Assembly (NCBI GenBank): GCA_041567315.1
Contig: JBFGCA010000006.1
Location: 7,922-71,921 of the forward strand
Direction of reading: 5' to 3'
From: JBFGCA01 sp041567315
GTDB taxonomy: Bacteria; Acidobacteriota; Thermoanaerobaculia; Multivoradales; JAHEKO01
DNA: 64,000 nucleotides
Shown here: positions 21,027 through 29,859 of the stretch, in pieces
Numbering within the stretch: the stretch's first letter is position 1
Layout: each line of letters opens with the position of its first letter
Position numbers and translations under genes: made by a program
Notes under the pieces: generated by a model
Told to the model about the DNA's origin: nothing
What the model saw: only the letters and a program-made list of their open reading frames with translations
The model's database searches: none

Positions 21027-21083
21027 CTGGCAGCCCGTGGTGAAAGTCCGCCCGGCCGACCGACTTCCACCACGGGCCGCTAG
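21027..21083. mobile_element. Internally deleted copy (57 bp) of the 169-bp element, copy D
   Basis: Both arms are intact (CCGTGGTGAAAGTC and GACTTCCACCACGG) but about 112 internal bases are missing. It ends in CTAG at 21080-21083. It lies in the 307-bp divergent region between the TonB receptor and the VWFA gene; apart from it and two -10 boxes nothing else is seen there. Confidence 0.75.
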
Positions 21084-21161
21084 ACGGGATTGTCAGCTCC
21101 CTTCGATTCAACGCTTTGAATCGAAGAGGACCGCCGCGGCCGGCTCCTCGGCGTGCCCACC

Positions 21162-21167
21162 TATAAT
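21162..21167 (+). promoter_or_regulatory. -10 box of the VWFA gene, leaderless arrangement
   Basis: A perfect TATAAT lies 7 bases before the TTG codon at 21175. No ribosome-binding site is present. Confidence 0.5.
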
Positions 21168-21174
21168 CCTGCCG

Positions 21175-22998
21175 TTGTCACGGACTGCACCGCGTCGCTT
21201 CTGCGGGCCGCCCGGTCGCGGCGGTCCGGCAGCGCGTGGTGAATGCGCGGTCGTCGGGCGGCTGCTGCTGGCGGCACTCGCCGCCTGCCCCGCGACGGCC
21301 GGGGAGCGCGGGCCGCCGACGTTCCGCGAAGTCACCGAGGTCAACGTGGTCAACGTCGACGCGGTGGTGACCGACGACACCGGACTGCCCGTTCTGGGGC
21401 TGACCAGAGAGGACTTCCGCCTCTTCGAGGACGGCCGCGAGGTCGAGATCAGCAACTTCCTGGCGGTCGACGAGCTGCGGCGGCGGCTGCGGGGGGGCGT
21501 GGAGGGACCGGCCGGCGGCCCGCCCGCGCTCGGGCCCCCCCTCCACCTGGTGGTCTTCCTCGACAACGCCAACCTCCGCCCGTCCGGCCGCCGCCGGGCG
21601 CTCGCCGAGCTGGAGAAGCTGCTGGCGGTCGACCTGGCCAGCGCCCGCGCCGCCGGCGCGCGGGTGCTGCTGGCCAGCAACGACCGCGCGCTGGTGCTGC
21701 GCGACGGCTTCGTCGACGACCGCGCGGCGCTCGCCGCGGCGCTCGACGAGCTGGGCCGCGGCACCGTGTGGAGCAGTCAGTTCGACCTCGAGCGCGCCGC
21801 CCTGGTCGAGGAGATCGAGAGCATCGAGTCGCGGCGGAACGTCGCTGTCCTGGTCACCGACGGCAGCGGCAACACCGACTTCGAGGTCTCCACTCGCGTG
21901 CCCTCCGAGGTCAACATGCTGCTGCCCCGGCTGCGGCTCTACTGCCAGCAGCACTACGAGCACGTGCGCGCCTCGCTGCGGGTGCTGACCCAGCTCGTGG
22001 GAAGCCTGGCCGGGCTGCCGGGACCCAGGGCGGTGCTCTACGTCGCCGAGGGGCTGCCGCTGCGCCCGGGCGAGGCGCTGTTCGACGGCTACGTCGAGCG
22101 CTTCGCGCTGCGGCCCGGTTCCGCCGGGCTGACCTCGCCGGAGACCGAGATGGCGCGCTGCGACGCCACCCGCGAGCTGGTCGAGCTGGTCGAGCTGGCC
22201 AACGCCAGCGGCGTCACCTTCTACACCCTCGAGGCGGCCGCCCCGGCCCCCACCATGCGCGGCGCGGCGATGGTGGCCACCGACTTCTGGACCACCTCGC
22301 GCGCCGCCCTCGAGGAGCACAGCCGCCGCGATTCGCTGGCCATCCTGGCGGACGGCACCGGCGGCCGCGAGGCGCGCGCCGGCGACCCGGTCGCGCCGCT
22401 CCTCACCGGCCTGCTCGACGATTTCGCCAGCCGCTACTCGCTGGGCTATCTGGCCGACCCCGGGCGCAGCGACCAGGCCCGGTCGATCCGGGTCGAGGTG
22501 CGGGGCGACGGCCTCGAGGTCCGCCACCGGCGCAGCTTTCGCGGCCGCAACGACGAGGAGCGCCTCGAGGAGCGCACCCTGGCGGCGCTCCTGGGTGGCG
22601 AACTGGCCAACCCGCTGGCGGCCGGTCTCGAAGCCGGCGAAGGACGGCTCCGCGAGGACGGTCGAGTCGAGGTGGCGGTGCGGGTCGGGGTGCCGATGGA
22701 GCGGCTGCTCCTTCTCCCCGACCACGCCACCCATCGGGCGCAGCTTTCGCTGGCGGTGGCGGCGCGCGACGAGCGGGGCCGGATCTCACCCGTCGTGCGG
22801 CACCTCTGCCCGCTCCAGCTCCCCAACTCGGAGGTGCTACTGGCCCTCGGGCGCACCGCCGTCTGCGGCGTCCGCCTGGTGCTGCACCCGGGACGGCAGA
22901 CCGTGGCGGTGGCGGTTCGCGACGAGCTGTCGGCGGCGGACTCGGCCCTGCGTTTGGAGCTCGATCTGCCTTCCGGCGGCGGGCCGGAGGTGCAGTGA
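21175..22998 (+). CDS. VWFA-related protein (Acidobacterial VWFA family), probably exported
   Basis: 607 residues from TTG 21175, placed 7 bases after TATAAT. The frame stays open upstream into element copy D, which is not coding. The N-terminus has arginines and a hydrophobic run (VVGRLLLAALAACPATAG) compatible with an export signal. The family hallmark is visible: VNVDAVVTDDTGLPVLGLTREDF with FEDG shortly after (here at about residues 60-90), then LHLVVFLDNANLRPSG and a Rossmann-like VWFA domain to about residue 430. These proteins are numerous in Acidobacteria and of unknown role. The DxSxS metal site is replaced by DNANL. The next gene overlaps by GTGA. Confidence 0.8.
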   Translation: MSRTAPRRFCGPPGRGGPAARGECAVVGRLLLAALAACPATAGERGPPTFREVTEVNVVNVDAVVTDDTGLPVLGLTREDFRLFEDGREVEISNFLAVDELRRRLRGGVEGPAGGPPALGPPLHLVVFLDNANLRPSGRRRALAELEKLLAVDLASARAAGARVLLASNDRALVLRDGFVDDRAALAAALDELGRGTVWSSQFDLERAALVEEIESIESRRNVAVLVTDGSGNTDFEVSTRVPSEVNMLLPRLRLYCQQHYEHVRASLRVLTQLVGSLAGLPGPRAVLYVAEGLPLRPGEALFDGYVERFALRPGSAGLTSPETEMARCDATRELVELVELANASGVTFYTLEAAAPAPTMRGAAMVATDFWTTSRAALEEHSRRDSLAILADGTGGREARAGDPVAPLLTGLLDDFASRYSLGYLADPGRSDQARSIRVEVRGDGLEVRHRRSFRGRNDEERLEERTLAALLGGELANPLAAGLEAGEGRLREDGRVEVAVRVGVPMERLLLLPDHATHRAQLSLAVAARDERGRISPVVRHLCPLQLPNSEVLLALGRTAVCGVRLVLHPGRQTVAVAVRDELSAADSALRLELDLPSGGGPEVQ

Positions 22999-25202
22999 CG
23001 GGATGGCGCGGGCCGCCGTGGATGGACTTCACGGATGGCCGCCGGGGCTTGCGAGCTCTGATCGGCTGCTTGCTGGCGGCCATCGCCACTTCCGGCCGCG
23101 ATGGCGCGGCCGCAGGCCAGCCGGTCGCCGCTCGGGAGGCGTTGGCCGAGGTTCAGGCCACCGCCACCGCCGGGCTGAGCGCGCGGGCCGCTGCCCTGGT
23201 GCTGAGTGGCCAGGAGGCCGGCGATCTGCCGGTGGCGATGCTGGCCCTGCCGCTTGCCGCTCGGGAGGGTGGCTCGGCGCCGATTCTGGTGATCGTCGAC
23301 CTGGACGGCGCCGCCCTGCGGACCACGGCCGGCGAGGCATCGCTCCCGATCGACCTCTACCTCTACGCCCTGGACGAGGCGGGGAGCGTGCGGGCCCACC
23401 TCACCCAGGCGTTCGGGGTCGATCCGGCGCAGCAGTCGCAGCGGCTGGCGAGGGGTGGCGTCAAGTTCGTCGGCCAGCTTGAGCTGCCGGCCGGCGCCTA
23501 CACCCTGCGTCTGCTGGTCGTCGAGCGATCGAGCGACCGCTACCGGCTGCGCTCGCTGCCGCTCACCGTGCCGGCCGGGCCGACGGCGACCGGCCTTTTC
23601 GTTGCCGCCCACCCGCCCGGCGACTGGCTCGTGGTGCGCCAGGGATCGGCCTCGCCGGGCTTTGTGCCTGGCCCAACGCTGGGCTTCGGCTCCTGGCTGC
23701 CAGGAGCGGGCAGCGTGGTGGTCGCGGGTGAGCGCGTGGGTCTCGCAGTCGCCTCGGCAACCGAATCGGGTGAGAAGGGGTGGGACCTGCCGAACCGCGG
23801 CTTCGAGGCACGGCTTCAGGGGGAAGCCGGCGAGCCGGTCGCGGTCATGCCGCTGCGGGACCTGCAACCGGCGGGGACCTTGGCCGGCATCGACTGGAGC
23901 AGGGCGGAGCTACCTATCGCCGGGGTGCCCCCCGGCCACTACCGGTTGCGGCTCGCTGCCGCTGGCGACGACCGTTCCGGGCCCGCTCTGGAGCTGCGCG
24001 TCGTCGACAGGGTGGCCGCCGGCTCGACGGGGTACGAGAACGACGCGAGCGAGGTCGCGGCCGCGGCGGTCCTCGGGCTCGCCGCGAACGGGCTGGAGGG
24101 CGATGGACCGCGTACCGTCTACGCCGCCGCCCTGTGGCGGCTGTCGGAGGGCGATCCCCACGCCGTGGCTGGCCTGGCCGCCACCGAAGACAGCCTGCTG
24201 GCCGGTGGCGGCGCCGCTGCCACCGAACGGTTGACCCGCGGCTTTGCCGCCGTTGCCGCGGCGCTGGCCGGGCATGCGCCCGAGGCGGTGTTGCCGCTCA
24301 TCGCCCACCACGAGGCGCTGGTGCGCGAGCATTACGCGGCCGGCCGCTACCTGCTGGCCCGCCACTCGCGGCGTCTGCTGGGGCGTCTGCTGGACCTGTA
24401 CTCGGCGACCAGCGGCTCCCCGCGGGCGCCCCGACTGGTGGCCGACGCCCGGCTGGCGCTCGGCGGCCACCTGCTTGCTATCGGCGCCCACCAGCAGGCC
24501 CGACAGCTTTGCGAGCGGGCGATCGACGCCGACCCGAGCCACTCGGAGGCGTTGCTGCTCCTCGCCGCCATCGACGAGGCTCTCGGGGACTATCCGGCAG
24601 CGGTCCGCCGCTTGCGGCCGGTGGTCGAAACCGGCGCCGGACCCGCCGAGGCGGCCCTGCGGCTGGCGGTCAACCTGCGCCGGACCGGCGACCCGGCCGC
24701 GGCTCTGCCGCTGCTCCGCGGGCTGACGGGAAGCTCGGGCTGGGCCCCGGCGGGCGCGTCGACCGGGGCAGCGGAGAGAGTCTCGAGCGGAGAGGCCGGT
24801 CGAGCGCCGGCCGCGGCGACCGCCGGAGTCCCCGGCTGGGTGGAGGCAGTGGCGCACCAGGAGCTGGCCGACCTGCTGGTGGAAGCAGGTGACGCGGTCG
24901 CCGCCGTCCGGGTGCTCGAGGCCGCTGCCGAGCGCTGGCCCGAGCTCGAGCAGCTCTCGATCCAGCTCCTCGCCACCCTCGACCGCCTGAAACGCCCGGC
25001 CGCGTCGCGGGAGCTGCTTGCCCGGCTCGGCAGCCGGCCCGCCGCGGCCGGGGAGACGCCGCGGCTCATCTACAGCCGCTGGCCCACGGCTGGAGTCGAC
25101 GCGGCGCGCCACGAGCTGGCCTCGGCCGCCGCCCACCGTCTCCCCCAGCTGGCGGAGGCTCTGGCAGAGAGCGGCCTGCTGGGCGATGCGGAGGCACGAT
25201 GA
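22995..25202 (+). CDS. Exported protein with TPR-like repeats, unknown function
   Basis: 735 residues from GTG 22995, which overlaps the previous stop and has GGAGG 4 bases upstream. A membrane/signal segment lies at about 15-35. The first half (about 60-340) is beta-rich and the second half (about 350-700) is alpha-helical with TPR-like pairs such as the AIDADPSHSEALLLLAAIDEA segment (about 510-530). A loop of low complexity rich in Ala and Gly (about 590-615) splits the repeats. I do not recognise a named family. It is coupled on both sides to VWFA genes, so the three products probably work together. Confidence 0.7.
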   Translation: MTGWRGPPWMDFTDGRRGLRALIGCLLAAIATSGRDGAAAGQPVAAREALAEVQATATAGLSARAAALVLSGQEAGDLPVAMLALPLAAREGGSAPILVIVDLDGAALRTTAGEASLPIDLYLYALDEAGSVRAHLTQAFGVDPAQQSQRLARGGVKFVGQLELPAGAYTLRLLVVERSSDRYRLRSLPLTVPAGPTATGLFVAAHPPGDWLVVRQGSASPGFVPGPTLGFGSWLPGAGSVVVAGERVGLAVASATESGEKGWDLPNRGFEARLQGEAGEPVAVMPLRDLQPAGTLAGIDWSRAELPIAGVPPGHYRLRLAAAGDDRSGPALELRVVDRVAAGSTGYENDASEVAAAAVLGLAANGLEGDGPRTVYAAALWRLSEGDPHAVAGLAATEDSLLAGGGAAATERLTRGFAAVAAALAGHAPEAVLPLIAHHEALVREHYAAGRYLLARHSRRLLGRLLDLYSATSGSPRAPRLVADARLALGGHLLAIGAHQQARQLCERAIDADPSHSEALLLLAAIDEALGDYPAAVRRLRPVVETGAGPAEAALRLAVNLRRTGDPAAALPLLRGLTGSSGWAPAGASTGAAERVSSGEAGRAPAAATAGVPGWVEAVAHQELADLLVEAGDAVAAVRVLEAAAERWPELEQLSIQLLATLDRLKRPAASRELLARLGSRPAAAGETPRLIYSRWPTAGVDAARHELASAAAHRLPQLAEALAESGLLGDAEAR

Positions 25203-26410
25203 GGGCGACGGTGTGGTGGAGGGCCGGCCGCCGATCGATTCTCTCGCTGGTTGCTCTGGCAACGAGCCTCGCCGCCTCGCCGGCGGCCGGCGAGATGGTG
25301 GTCACTTTCGACAGTCCGAGCCCTTTCGACCCGGTCCGCGGCGAGGTCGAGATCGCGGCCGCCGTGGGCGGCGCCGAGGCTGTCGAGCGGGTGGTCTTCT
25401 CGGTCGACGGCATGGCGGTGGGCGAGCGCGTGCGGCCTCCATACCGGCTGACCGTCGACGTCGGCCCCGACAACGCCGAGCACACCTTCGTGGTGGTGGC
25501 CTACGGAGTGGCCGGCGGCCGCGCCACCGCCAGCCGCACCACCCCGCGGCTGCGGATCGACGAGGAGATCTCGGTCAGCCTCCAGCAGTTCTACGTCACC
25601 GTCAGCCGGGCGGGCGGCCGCGTCCTCGATCTCGCCGCCGGCGAGTTCGAGCTTCTCGAAGACGGCCGGCCCCGCGAGCTGGTCACCTTCGCCCGCGGCG
25701 ACGTGCCGTTCACCGCCGTGGTGCTGGTGGACGCCAGCGTCAGCATGGCGGGAGAGAAACTGGCGGCGGCCCTGGAGGGCGCGCGGTCGTTCTTCGACGG
25801 CATGAGGCCGCTGGACGAGGGCCGGCTGGTCGCCTTTTCCGACCGCACCCTCCACGCCACGCCGTTCACCAGCTTTCCCGAGGTGCTGAGCGCCGGGCTC
25901 GACCGGGTCCGCGCCCGCGGTGGCACCACCCTCAACGACCAGCTCTACCTGGCCCTCCGGATGCTCGAGGCCCGCCAGGGCCGCCGCGTGGTGCTGCTGC
26001 TCTCCGACGGGGTCGACTCGCACAGCGTGCTCTCGATGGCCGACGCCCTGGCCCTGGTGCGCCGCAGCCAGGCGCTGGTCTACTGGCTGCGCCTTCCCTA
26101 CGCCGGTGGCGCCGCCGCGGGCGATACGCCGGTGCTCACGACCGCCTGGCGGAGCAGCGCCGACTACCGCAGCGAGCTGCGTCTGCTGCGCCGCGCCGTC
26201 GCCGACAGCGGCGGCCGCACCCGCACCCTGGCCTCGACCGAGGGCATCCCGGAGGCCTTCGCCGAGATCCTCGCCGAGCTGCGCGACCAGTACGTCCTCG
26301 GTTTCTACCCTGACGACCCCCGCCACGACGGCTCCTGGCGCCGCGTCCGCATCGCCGTCCGCCGCCCCGGCCTCGAAGTCCGCGCCCGTGACGGCTATCT
26401 CGACGACTGA
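25199..26410 (+). CDS. VWFA-domain protein with N-terminal Ig-like region, exported
   Basis: 403 residues with a signal peptide (cleavage near SPAAGEM). A beta-sandwich (about 35-130) is followed by FYVTVSRAGGRVLDL and FELLEDGRP, then a VWFA domain with VVLVDASVSMAGEKL. This keeps the DxSxS metal-binding motif that the first gene of the cluster lacks. Later parts are GGTTLNDQLYLAL and VLLLSDGVDSHS. It starts in an ATGA overlap with the previous gene. The C-terminal DQYVLGFYPDDP block is shared with the Acidobacterial VWFA family. Confidence 0.82.
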   Translation: MRATVWWRAGRRSILSLVALATSLAASPAAGEMVVTFDSPSPFDPVRGEVEIAAAVGGAEAVERVVFSVDGMAVGERVRPPYRLTVDVGPDNAEHTFVVVAYGVAGGRATASRTTPRLRIDEEISVSLQQFYVTVSRAGGRVLDLAAGEFELLEDGRPRELVTFARGDVPFTAVVLVDASVSMAGEKLAAALEGARSFFDGMRPLDEGRLVAFSDRTLHATPFTSFPEVLSAGLDRVRARGGTTLNDQLYLALRMLEARQGRRVVLLLSDGVDSHSVLSMADALALVRRSQALVYWLRLPYAGGAAAGDTPVLTTAWRSSADYRSELRLLRRAVADSGGRTRTLASTEGIPEAFAEILAELRDQYVLGFYPDDPRHDGSWRRVRIAVRRPGLEVRARDGYLDD

Positions 26411-26450
26411 GGGCCGAGCTCCTGCGGTCACCGCGCCTTCGGGCGCAGGC

Positions 26451-26456
26451 TAGGAT
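26451..26456 (+). promoter_or_regulatory. -10 box of the exonuclease III gene, leaderless arrangement
   Basis: TAGGAT is 9 bases before the ATG at 26466, and no ribosome-binding site is present. Confidence 0.5.
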
Positions 26457-26465
26457 GGACCGGGG

Positions 26466-27239
26466 ATGCGGATCGCCACCTGGAACGTCAACGGGCTGCG
26501 GGCGCGGCTCGACTTCGTGCTGCACTGGCTGGGGGCGCGGCGGCCGGACCTGGTGGGGCTGCAGGAGCTCAAGCTCGACGACGAGCAGTTCCCGCGCGAC
26601 GAGCTGGCGGCGGCCGGCTACCGGGCGGTGCTCCACGGCCAGAAGGCCTGGAACGGGGTGGCGGTGCTGGCCCGCGAGGCGCTCGAGACGGTGCAGACCG
26701 GGCTCCCCGGGCAGGAAGAGCAGGGTGCGCGGCTGCTCACCGCCGACTGCGGCGAGCTACGGATGACCACCCTCTACTGCCCCAACGGCAAACAGGTCGA
26801 GCACGAGGACTTCGGGCGCAAGCTGGACTGGCTCGACGCGCTGGTCGATCACTTGGCGGCGGCCCACGACCCCGAGCGGCCGCACGTCGTGTGCGGCGAC
26901 TTCAACCTCTGCCCGGCGCCGCTCGACAGCTGGAACGAGGCGGGTCTCGAGGGCCGCATCTTCCACACCGACGAGGAGCGGGTCAGGTTCCGGCGGCTGC
27001 TGGAGCTGGGTCTGGCCGACCTGTTCCGGCAGCTCCATCCGGAGCTCCAGGCCTTCTCCTGGTGGGACTACCGCGCCGGCGCCTTCCACAAGAACCAGGG
27101 GTTGAGGATCGACTTCCTGCTGGGGACCGCGCCGCTCGCCGCCCGGCTCGAGGGGGCCCAGATCGACCGCGACTACCGCAAGAAGAAGGACGGGCTGATT
27201 CCGTCCGACCACGCGCCGGTGATCGTCGATCTGCGCTAG
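26466..27239 (+). CDS. xth: Exodeoxyribonuclease III (AP endonuclease family)
   Basis: Cuts at abasic sites and degrades 3' ends in base-excision repair. The 257 residues show the full exonuclease-endonuclease-phosphatase set: ATWNVNGLRARL, the metal-binding glutamate in LQELKLDD, CGDFNLCPAPLDSWN, LRIDFLLGT and SDHAPVIVDL with the catalytic histidine. The start is ATG 26466, with no ribosome-binding site but a close -10 box. It stands alone after the VWFA cluster. Confidence 0.93.
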   Translation: MRIATWNVNGLRARLDFVLHWLGARRPDLVGLQELKLDDEQFPRDELAAAGYRAVLHGQKAWNGVAVLAREALETVQTGLPGQEEQGARLLTADCGELRMTTLYCPNGKQVEHEDFGRKLDWLDALVDHLAAAHDPERPHVVCGDFNLCPAPLDSWNEAGLEGRIFHTDEERVRFRRLLELGLADLFRQLHPELQAFSWWDYRAGAFHKNQGLRIDFLLGTAPLAARLEGAQIDRDYRKKKDGLIPSDHAPVIVDLR

Positions 27240-27275
27240 CGGCCCGCCGGCGGTCCGCCTCGCACCGCGGACTGC

Positions 27276-27281
27276 TAGAAT
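27276..27281 (+). promoter_or_regulatory. -10 box of the aminotransferase operon
   Basis: TAGAAT would start transcription near 27288 and leave a leader of about 52 bases with AAAGGAG before the GTG start at 27340. Confidence 0.4.
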
Positions 27282-27339
27282 TCCGGCGCTGCAGATCGCT
27301 CCGGCCGGTTCGGCCGGAGGTCACGAAAGGAGCTTCAGG

Positions 27340-28638
27340 GTGGCCCTCTTCGCCGGCCGCATGGCGGCCCTGGGAACCGAGAACGCCTTCAAGCTGGGCG
27401 ACGACATCCAGCGCTGCGTGGAGCGCGGGATGGACGTGGTGCGCTTGAATCTCGGCGAGCCCGACTTCGACAGCGCCCCGCACATCAACCGCGCCGCCAT
27501 CGAGCAGATCGAGGCCGGCAACTCGCACTACTGCGACCCGGCCGGCATCCGTCCGCTGCGCGAGACCATCGCCCGGCACGTGGAGCGCACCCGGGGTCTG
27601 GAGACCGACCCCGACCGGGTGGTGGTCACCCCCGGGGCCAAGCCGCCGATCGGCTACACCCTCCAGACCTACGTCGATCCGGGCGACGAGGTGATCTACC
27701 CCAGCCCGGGCTTCCCGATCTACGAGTCGTGGGTGACCTTCGCCGGCGCCAAGCCGGTGCCGCTCCATCTGTCCGAGGAGCGCGGCTTCGAGTTCACGCC
27801 GGAGGACCTGGCGGCGCTGCTGAGCCCGCGCACCAAGCTGATCATCCTGTGCTCGCCCTCCAATCCCACCGGCGGCGTGCTGTCCAAGGCGACCCTCGAC
27901 GGGGTGGCGCGGGTGGTGCGCGAGCGCTGCTCGCCGGAGACCCGCCTCTACACCGACGAGGTCTACGAGCACATCCTGTTCGACGGCGCCGAGCACCACT
28001 CGATCGCCAGCTGCGAAGGAATGGCCGAGCGCACCGTGCTGGTCAGCGGCCACTCCAAGGGCTTCGCGATGACCGGCTGGCGGCTGGGCTGGGCGGTGCT
28101 CCCCACGCGCCAGGAGGCGGCCCGCTTCAAGCAGCTCAACATCAACATCATCTCTTGCGTGCCGCCGTTCATCCAGGAGGCGGGGCGGGTGGCCTACGAG
28201 AGCCCGGAGCTGGCCCCGACGGTCGGGCGGATGGTGAGCGCCTTCGAGGAGCGGCGCGACTGGGTGGTGCCGGCGCTCAACTCGATCGACGGGGTGAAGT
28301 GCCAGAACCCCAAGGGGGCGTTCTACGTCTTCCCCAACGTCGCCGGGGCCTGCGAGCGGTTGGGGATCTTCGAGGCCTGGGAGCGGCTGGCGCCGGCCGC
28401 CCGCAAGCGCACCACGCCGGCCGGCATGCTCCAGATGTTCGTGCTCTACCGCTACGGCGTGGCGACCATGGACCGGGCCTCGTTCGGCGCCATCGGCTCG
28501 GAGGGGCAGCACTTCCTGCGGCTGTCGATCGCCACCAGCCTCGAACGGCTGCAGGAGGGCGTCCGCCGGCTGGCGCAGGCGGTCGACGACCGGGCCGGGT
28601 TCGAGGCCTTCCTGGAGGAGGAGCGGCTGTGGGACTGA
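27340..28638 (+). CDS. PLP-dependent aminotransferase, class I/II
   Basis: 432 residues of fold type I. The PLP lysine is in SGHSKGFAMTGWRLGW, with LGEPDFDSAPHI, SPSNPTGGVLSK and an arginine block FLRLSIATS. It is longer than usual aspartate-type enzymes because of an extra segment at about 350-385 before the C-terminal domain ends. The substrate is not certain. The next two genes encode a 2-hydroxyacid dehydrogenase and glycerate kinase, so a role in the serine or glyoxylate to glycerate route is possible. The GTG start has AAAGGAG upstream. Confidence 0.85.
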   Translation: MALFAGRMAALGTENAFKLGDDIQRCVERGMDVVRLNLGEPDFDSAPHINRAAIEQIEAGNSHYCDPAGIRPLRETIARHVERTRGLETDPDRVVVTPGAKPPIGYTLQTYVDPGDEVIYPSPGFPIYESWVTFAGAKPVPLHLSEERGFEFTPEDLAALLSPRTKLIILCSPSNPTGGVLSKATLDGVARVVRERCSPETRLYTDEVYEHILFDGAEHHSIASCEGMAERTVLVSGHSKGFAMTGWRLGWAVLPTRQEAARFKQLNINIISCVPPFIQEAGRVAYESPELAPTVGRMVSAFEERRDWVVPALNSIDGVKCQNPKGAFYVFPNVAGACERLGIFEAWERLAPAARKRTTPAGMLQMFVLYRYGVATMDRASFGAIGSEGQHFLRLSIATSLERLQEGVRRLAQAVDDRAGFEAFLEEERLWD

Positions 28639-29663
28639 GCGAAGTGGAGGTCTTCGTCACCCGCCGGATCCCGGCCCCGGGTCTCGAGGTGCTGCGCGAG
28701 GCGGGGGTCGAGTTCGAGATCTGCCAGCAGGACGAGGAGCAGGGCGTCTCGCGGGCCGAGCTGCTCGACGGGGTGAAGCGCTGCAAGGTGCTGCTGCCGC
28801 TGCTCACCGAGCCGGTCGACCGCGAGGTCCTCGCCCACCCCAACCTGCTGGGCGTCGCCAACATGGCGGTGGGCTTCAACAACATCGAAGTCGAGACCGC
28901 CACCGAGCTGGGAGTGCCGGTCTCCAACACCCCCGGGGTGCTGACCGACACCACCGCCGACCTCACCTGGGCGATGCTGCTGGCCCTCGCCCGCCGGGTG
29001 CCGCAGGCCCACAACTACATGGTGGCCGGCCGCTACAAGCTCTGGGGCCCCAACCTCTTCCTGGGCGCCGACGTCGGCCCCGGCGCCGACGGCCGGCGCA
29101 AGGTGCTGGGGATCGTCGGCTACGGGCGGATCGGCGAGGCGGTGGCCCGCCGCGCCGTGGGCTTCGGCATGGACGTGCTGGCCTTCGATCCCTACAACCG
29201 CGAAGGCGTCGAGGGCAGCGAGTACGCCCGCTGGGCGGATCTTCCCGCGCTGCTGGCCAAGAGCGACTTTGTCTCGCTCCATCCGCTCCTCACCGAGGAG
29301 ACCCATCACCTGATCGGCGCCGAAGAGCTCGGCGCCATGAAGCCGACCGCCTACCTGATCAACGCCTCGCGGGGTCCGGTGGTGGATGAGAAGGCCCTCG
29401 TCGAGGCGCTCCGCGACGGCCGCATCGCCGGCGCCGCCCTCGACGTCTACGAGGACGAGCCGGCGATGGCGCCGGGCCTCGCCGAGCTGGACAACGTCGT
29501 GCTGCTGCCCCACATCGCCAGCGCCAGCAACGACACCCGCGGCCGCATGGCGACCATGGCGGCGACCAACGCCATCGCCCACCTGCGCGGCGAGCGCGCC
29601 CCCAACCCGGTCAACCCCGAGGTCTACGACACCGAGGCCTACCGCCGGCGGGTCGCCGGGTAA
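28629..29663 (+). CDS. D-2-hydroxyacid dehydrogenase (glyoxylate/hydroxypyruvate reductase type)
   Basis: 344 residues from GTG 28629, which overlaps the aminotransferase stop by 10 bases and has GGAG upstream. The NAD-binding loop is GIVGYGRIGEAVA; catalytic residues are seen in NASRGPVVDEKAL (Arg), DVYEDEPAM (Glu) and LLPHIASASNDT (His). The N-terminal VEVFVTRRIPAPGLEVL is typical of glyoxylate reductases. With glycerate 2-kinase downstream it probably reduces hydroxypyruvate or glyoxylate. The substrate is inferred from context. Confidence 0.87.
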   Translation: MGLSEVEVFVTRRIPAPGLEVLREAGVEFEICQQDEEQGVSRAELLDGVKRCKVLLPLLTEPVDREVLAHPNLLGVANMAVGFNNIEVETATELGVPVSNTPGVLTDTTADLTWAMLLALARRVPQAHNYMVAGRYKLWGPNLFLGADVGPGADGRRKVLGIVGYGRIGEAVARRAVGFGMDVLAFDPYNREGVEGSEYARWADLPALLAKSDFVSLHPLLTEETHHLIGAEELGAMKPTAYLINASRGPVVDEKALVEALRDGRIAGAALDVYEDEPAMAPGLAELDNVVLLPHIASASNDTRGRMATMAATNAIAHLRGERAPNPVNPEVYDTEAYRRRVAG

Positions 29664-29859
29664 GAGGCCCCGTGGTCGGCGTCGCGCGGATCGGCCCCGG
29701 CGAGCGCGGCGGGTCCGAGTACCGGGTGCCGCAGACACGGTACCCCGGGAACACCGTGAACCGTCGGCAAAGCCGCAGACGGTCTCGCCGTGCCGGCAAA
29801 TGGGGGTGCGGACCTCCAGATCCGGCTGCTCGAGCCGGCGGGCGCTAGGAGGCGCCGCA
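29664..29859 (+). other. 196-bp leader with possible RNA structure
   Basis: Between two co-directional genes. A hairpin CCGTC-GGC-AAA-GCC-GCA-GACGG lies at about 29762-29783, and GCCGCAGAC occurs twice (near 29730 and 29773). GGTGCC and GGGAA blocks faintly recall a cobalamin riboswitch, but the diagnostic GCCACTG box is absent. Structure is plausible; identity unknown. Confidence 0.3.

Noticed and set aside
29710..29800. Cobalamin riboswitch before glycerate 2-kinase
   Set aside because: GGTGCC and GGGAA occur, but the GCCACTG box and the expected pairing are missing.
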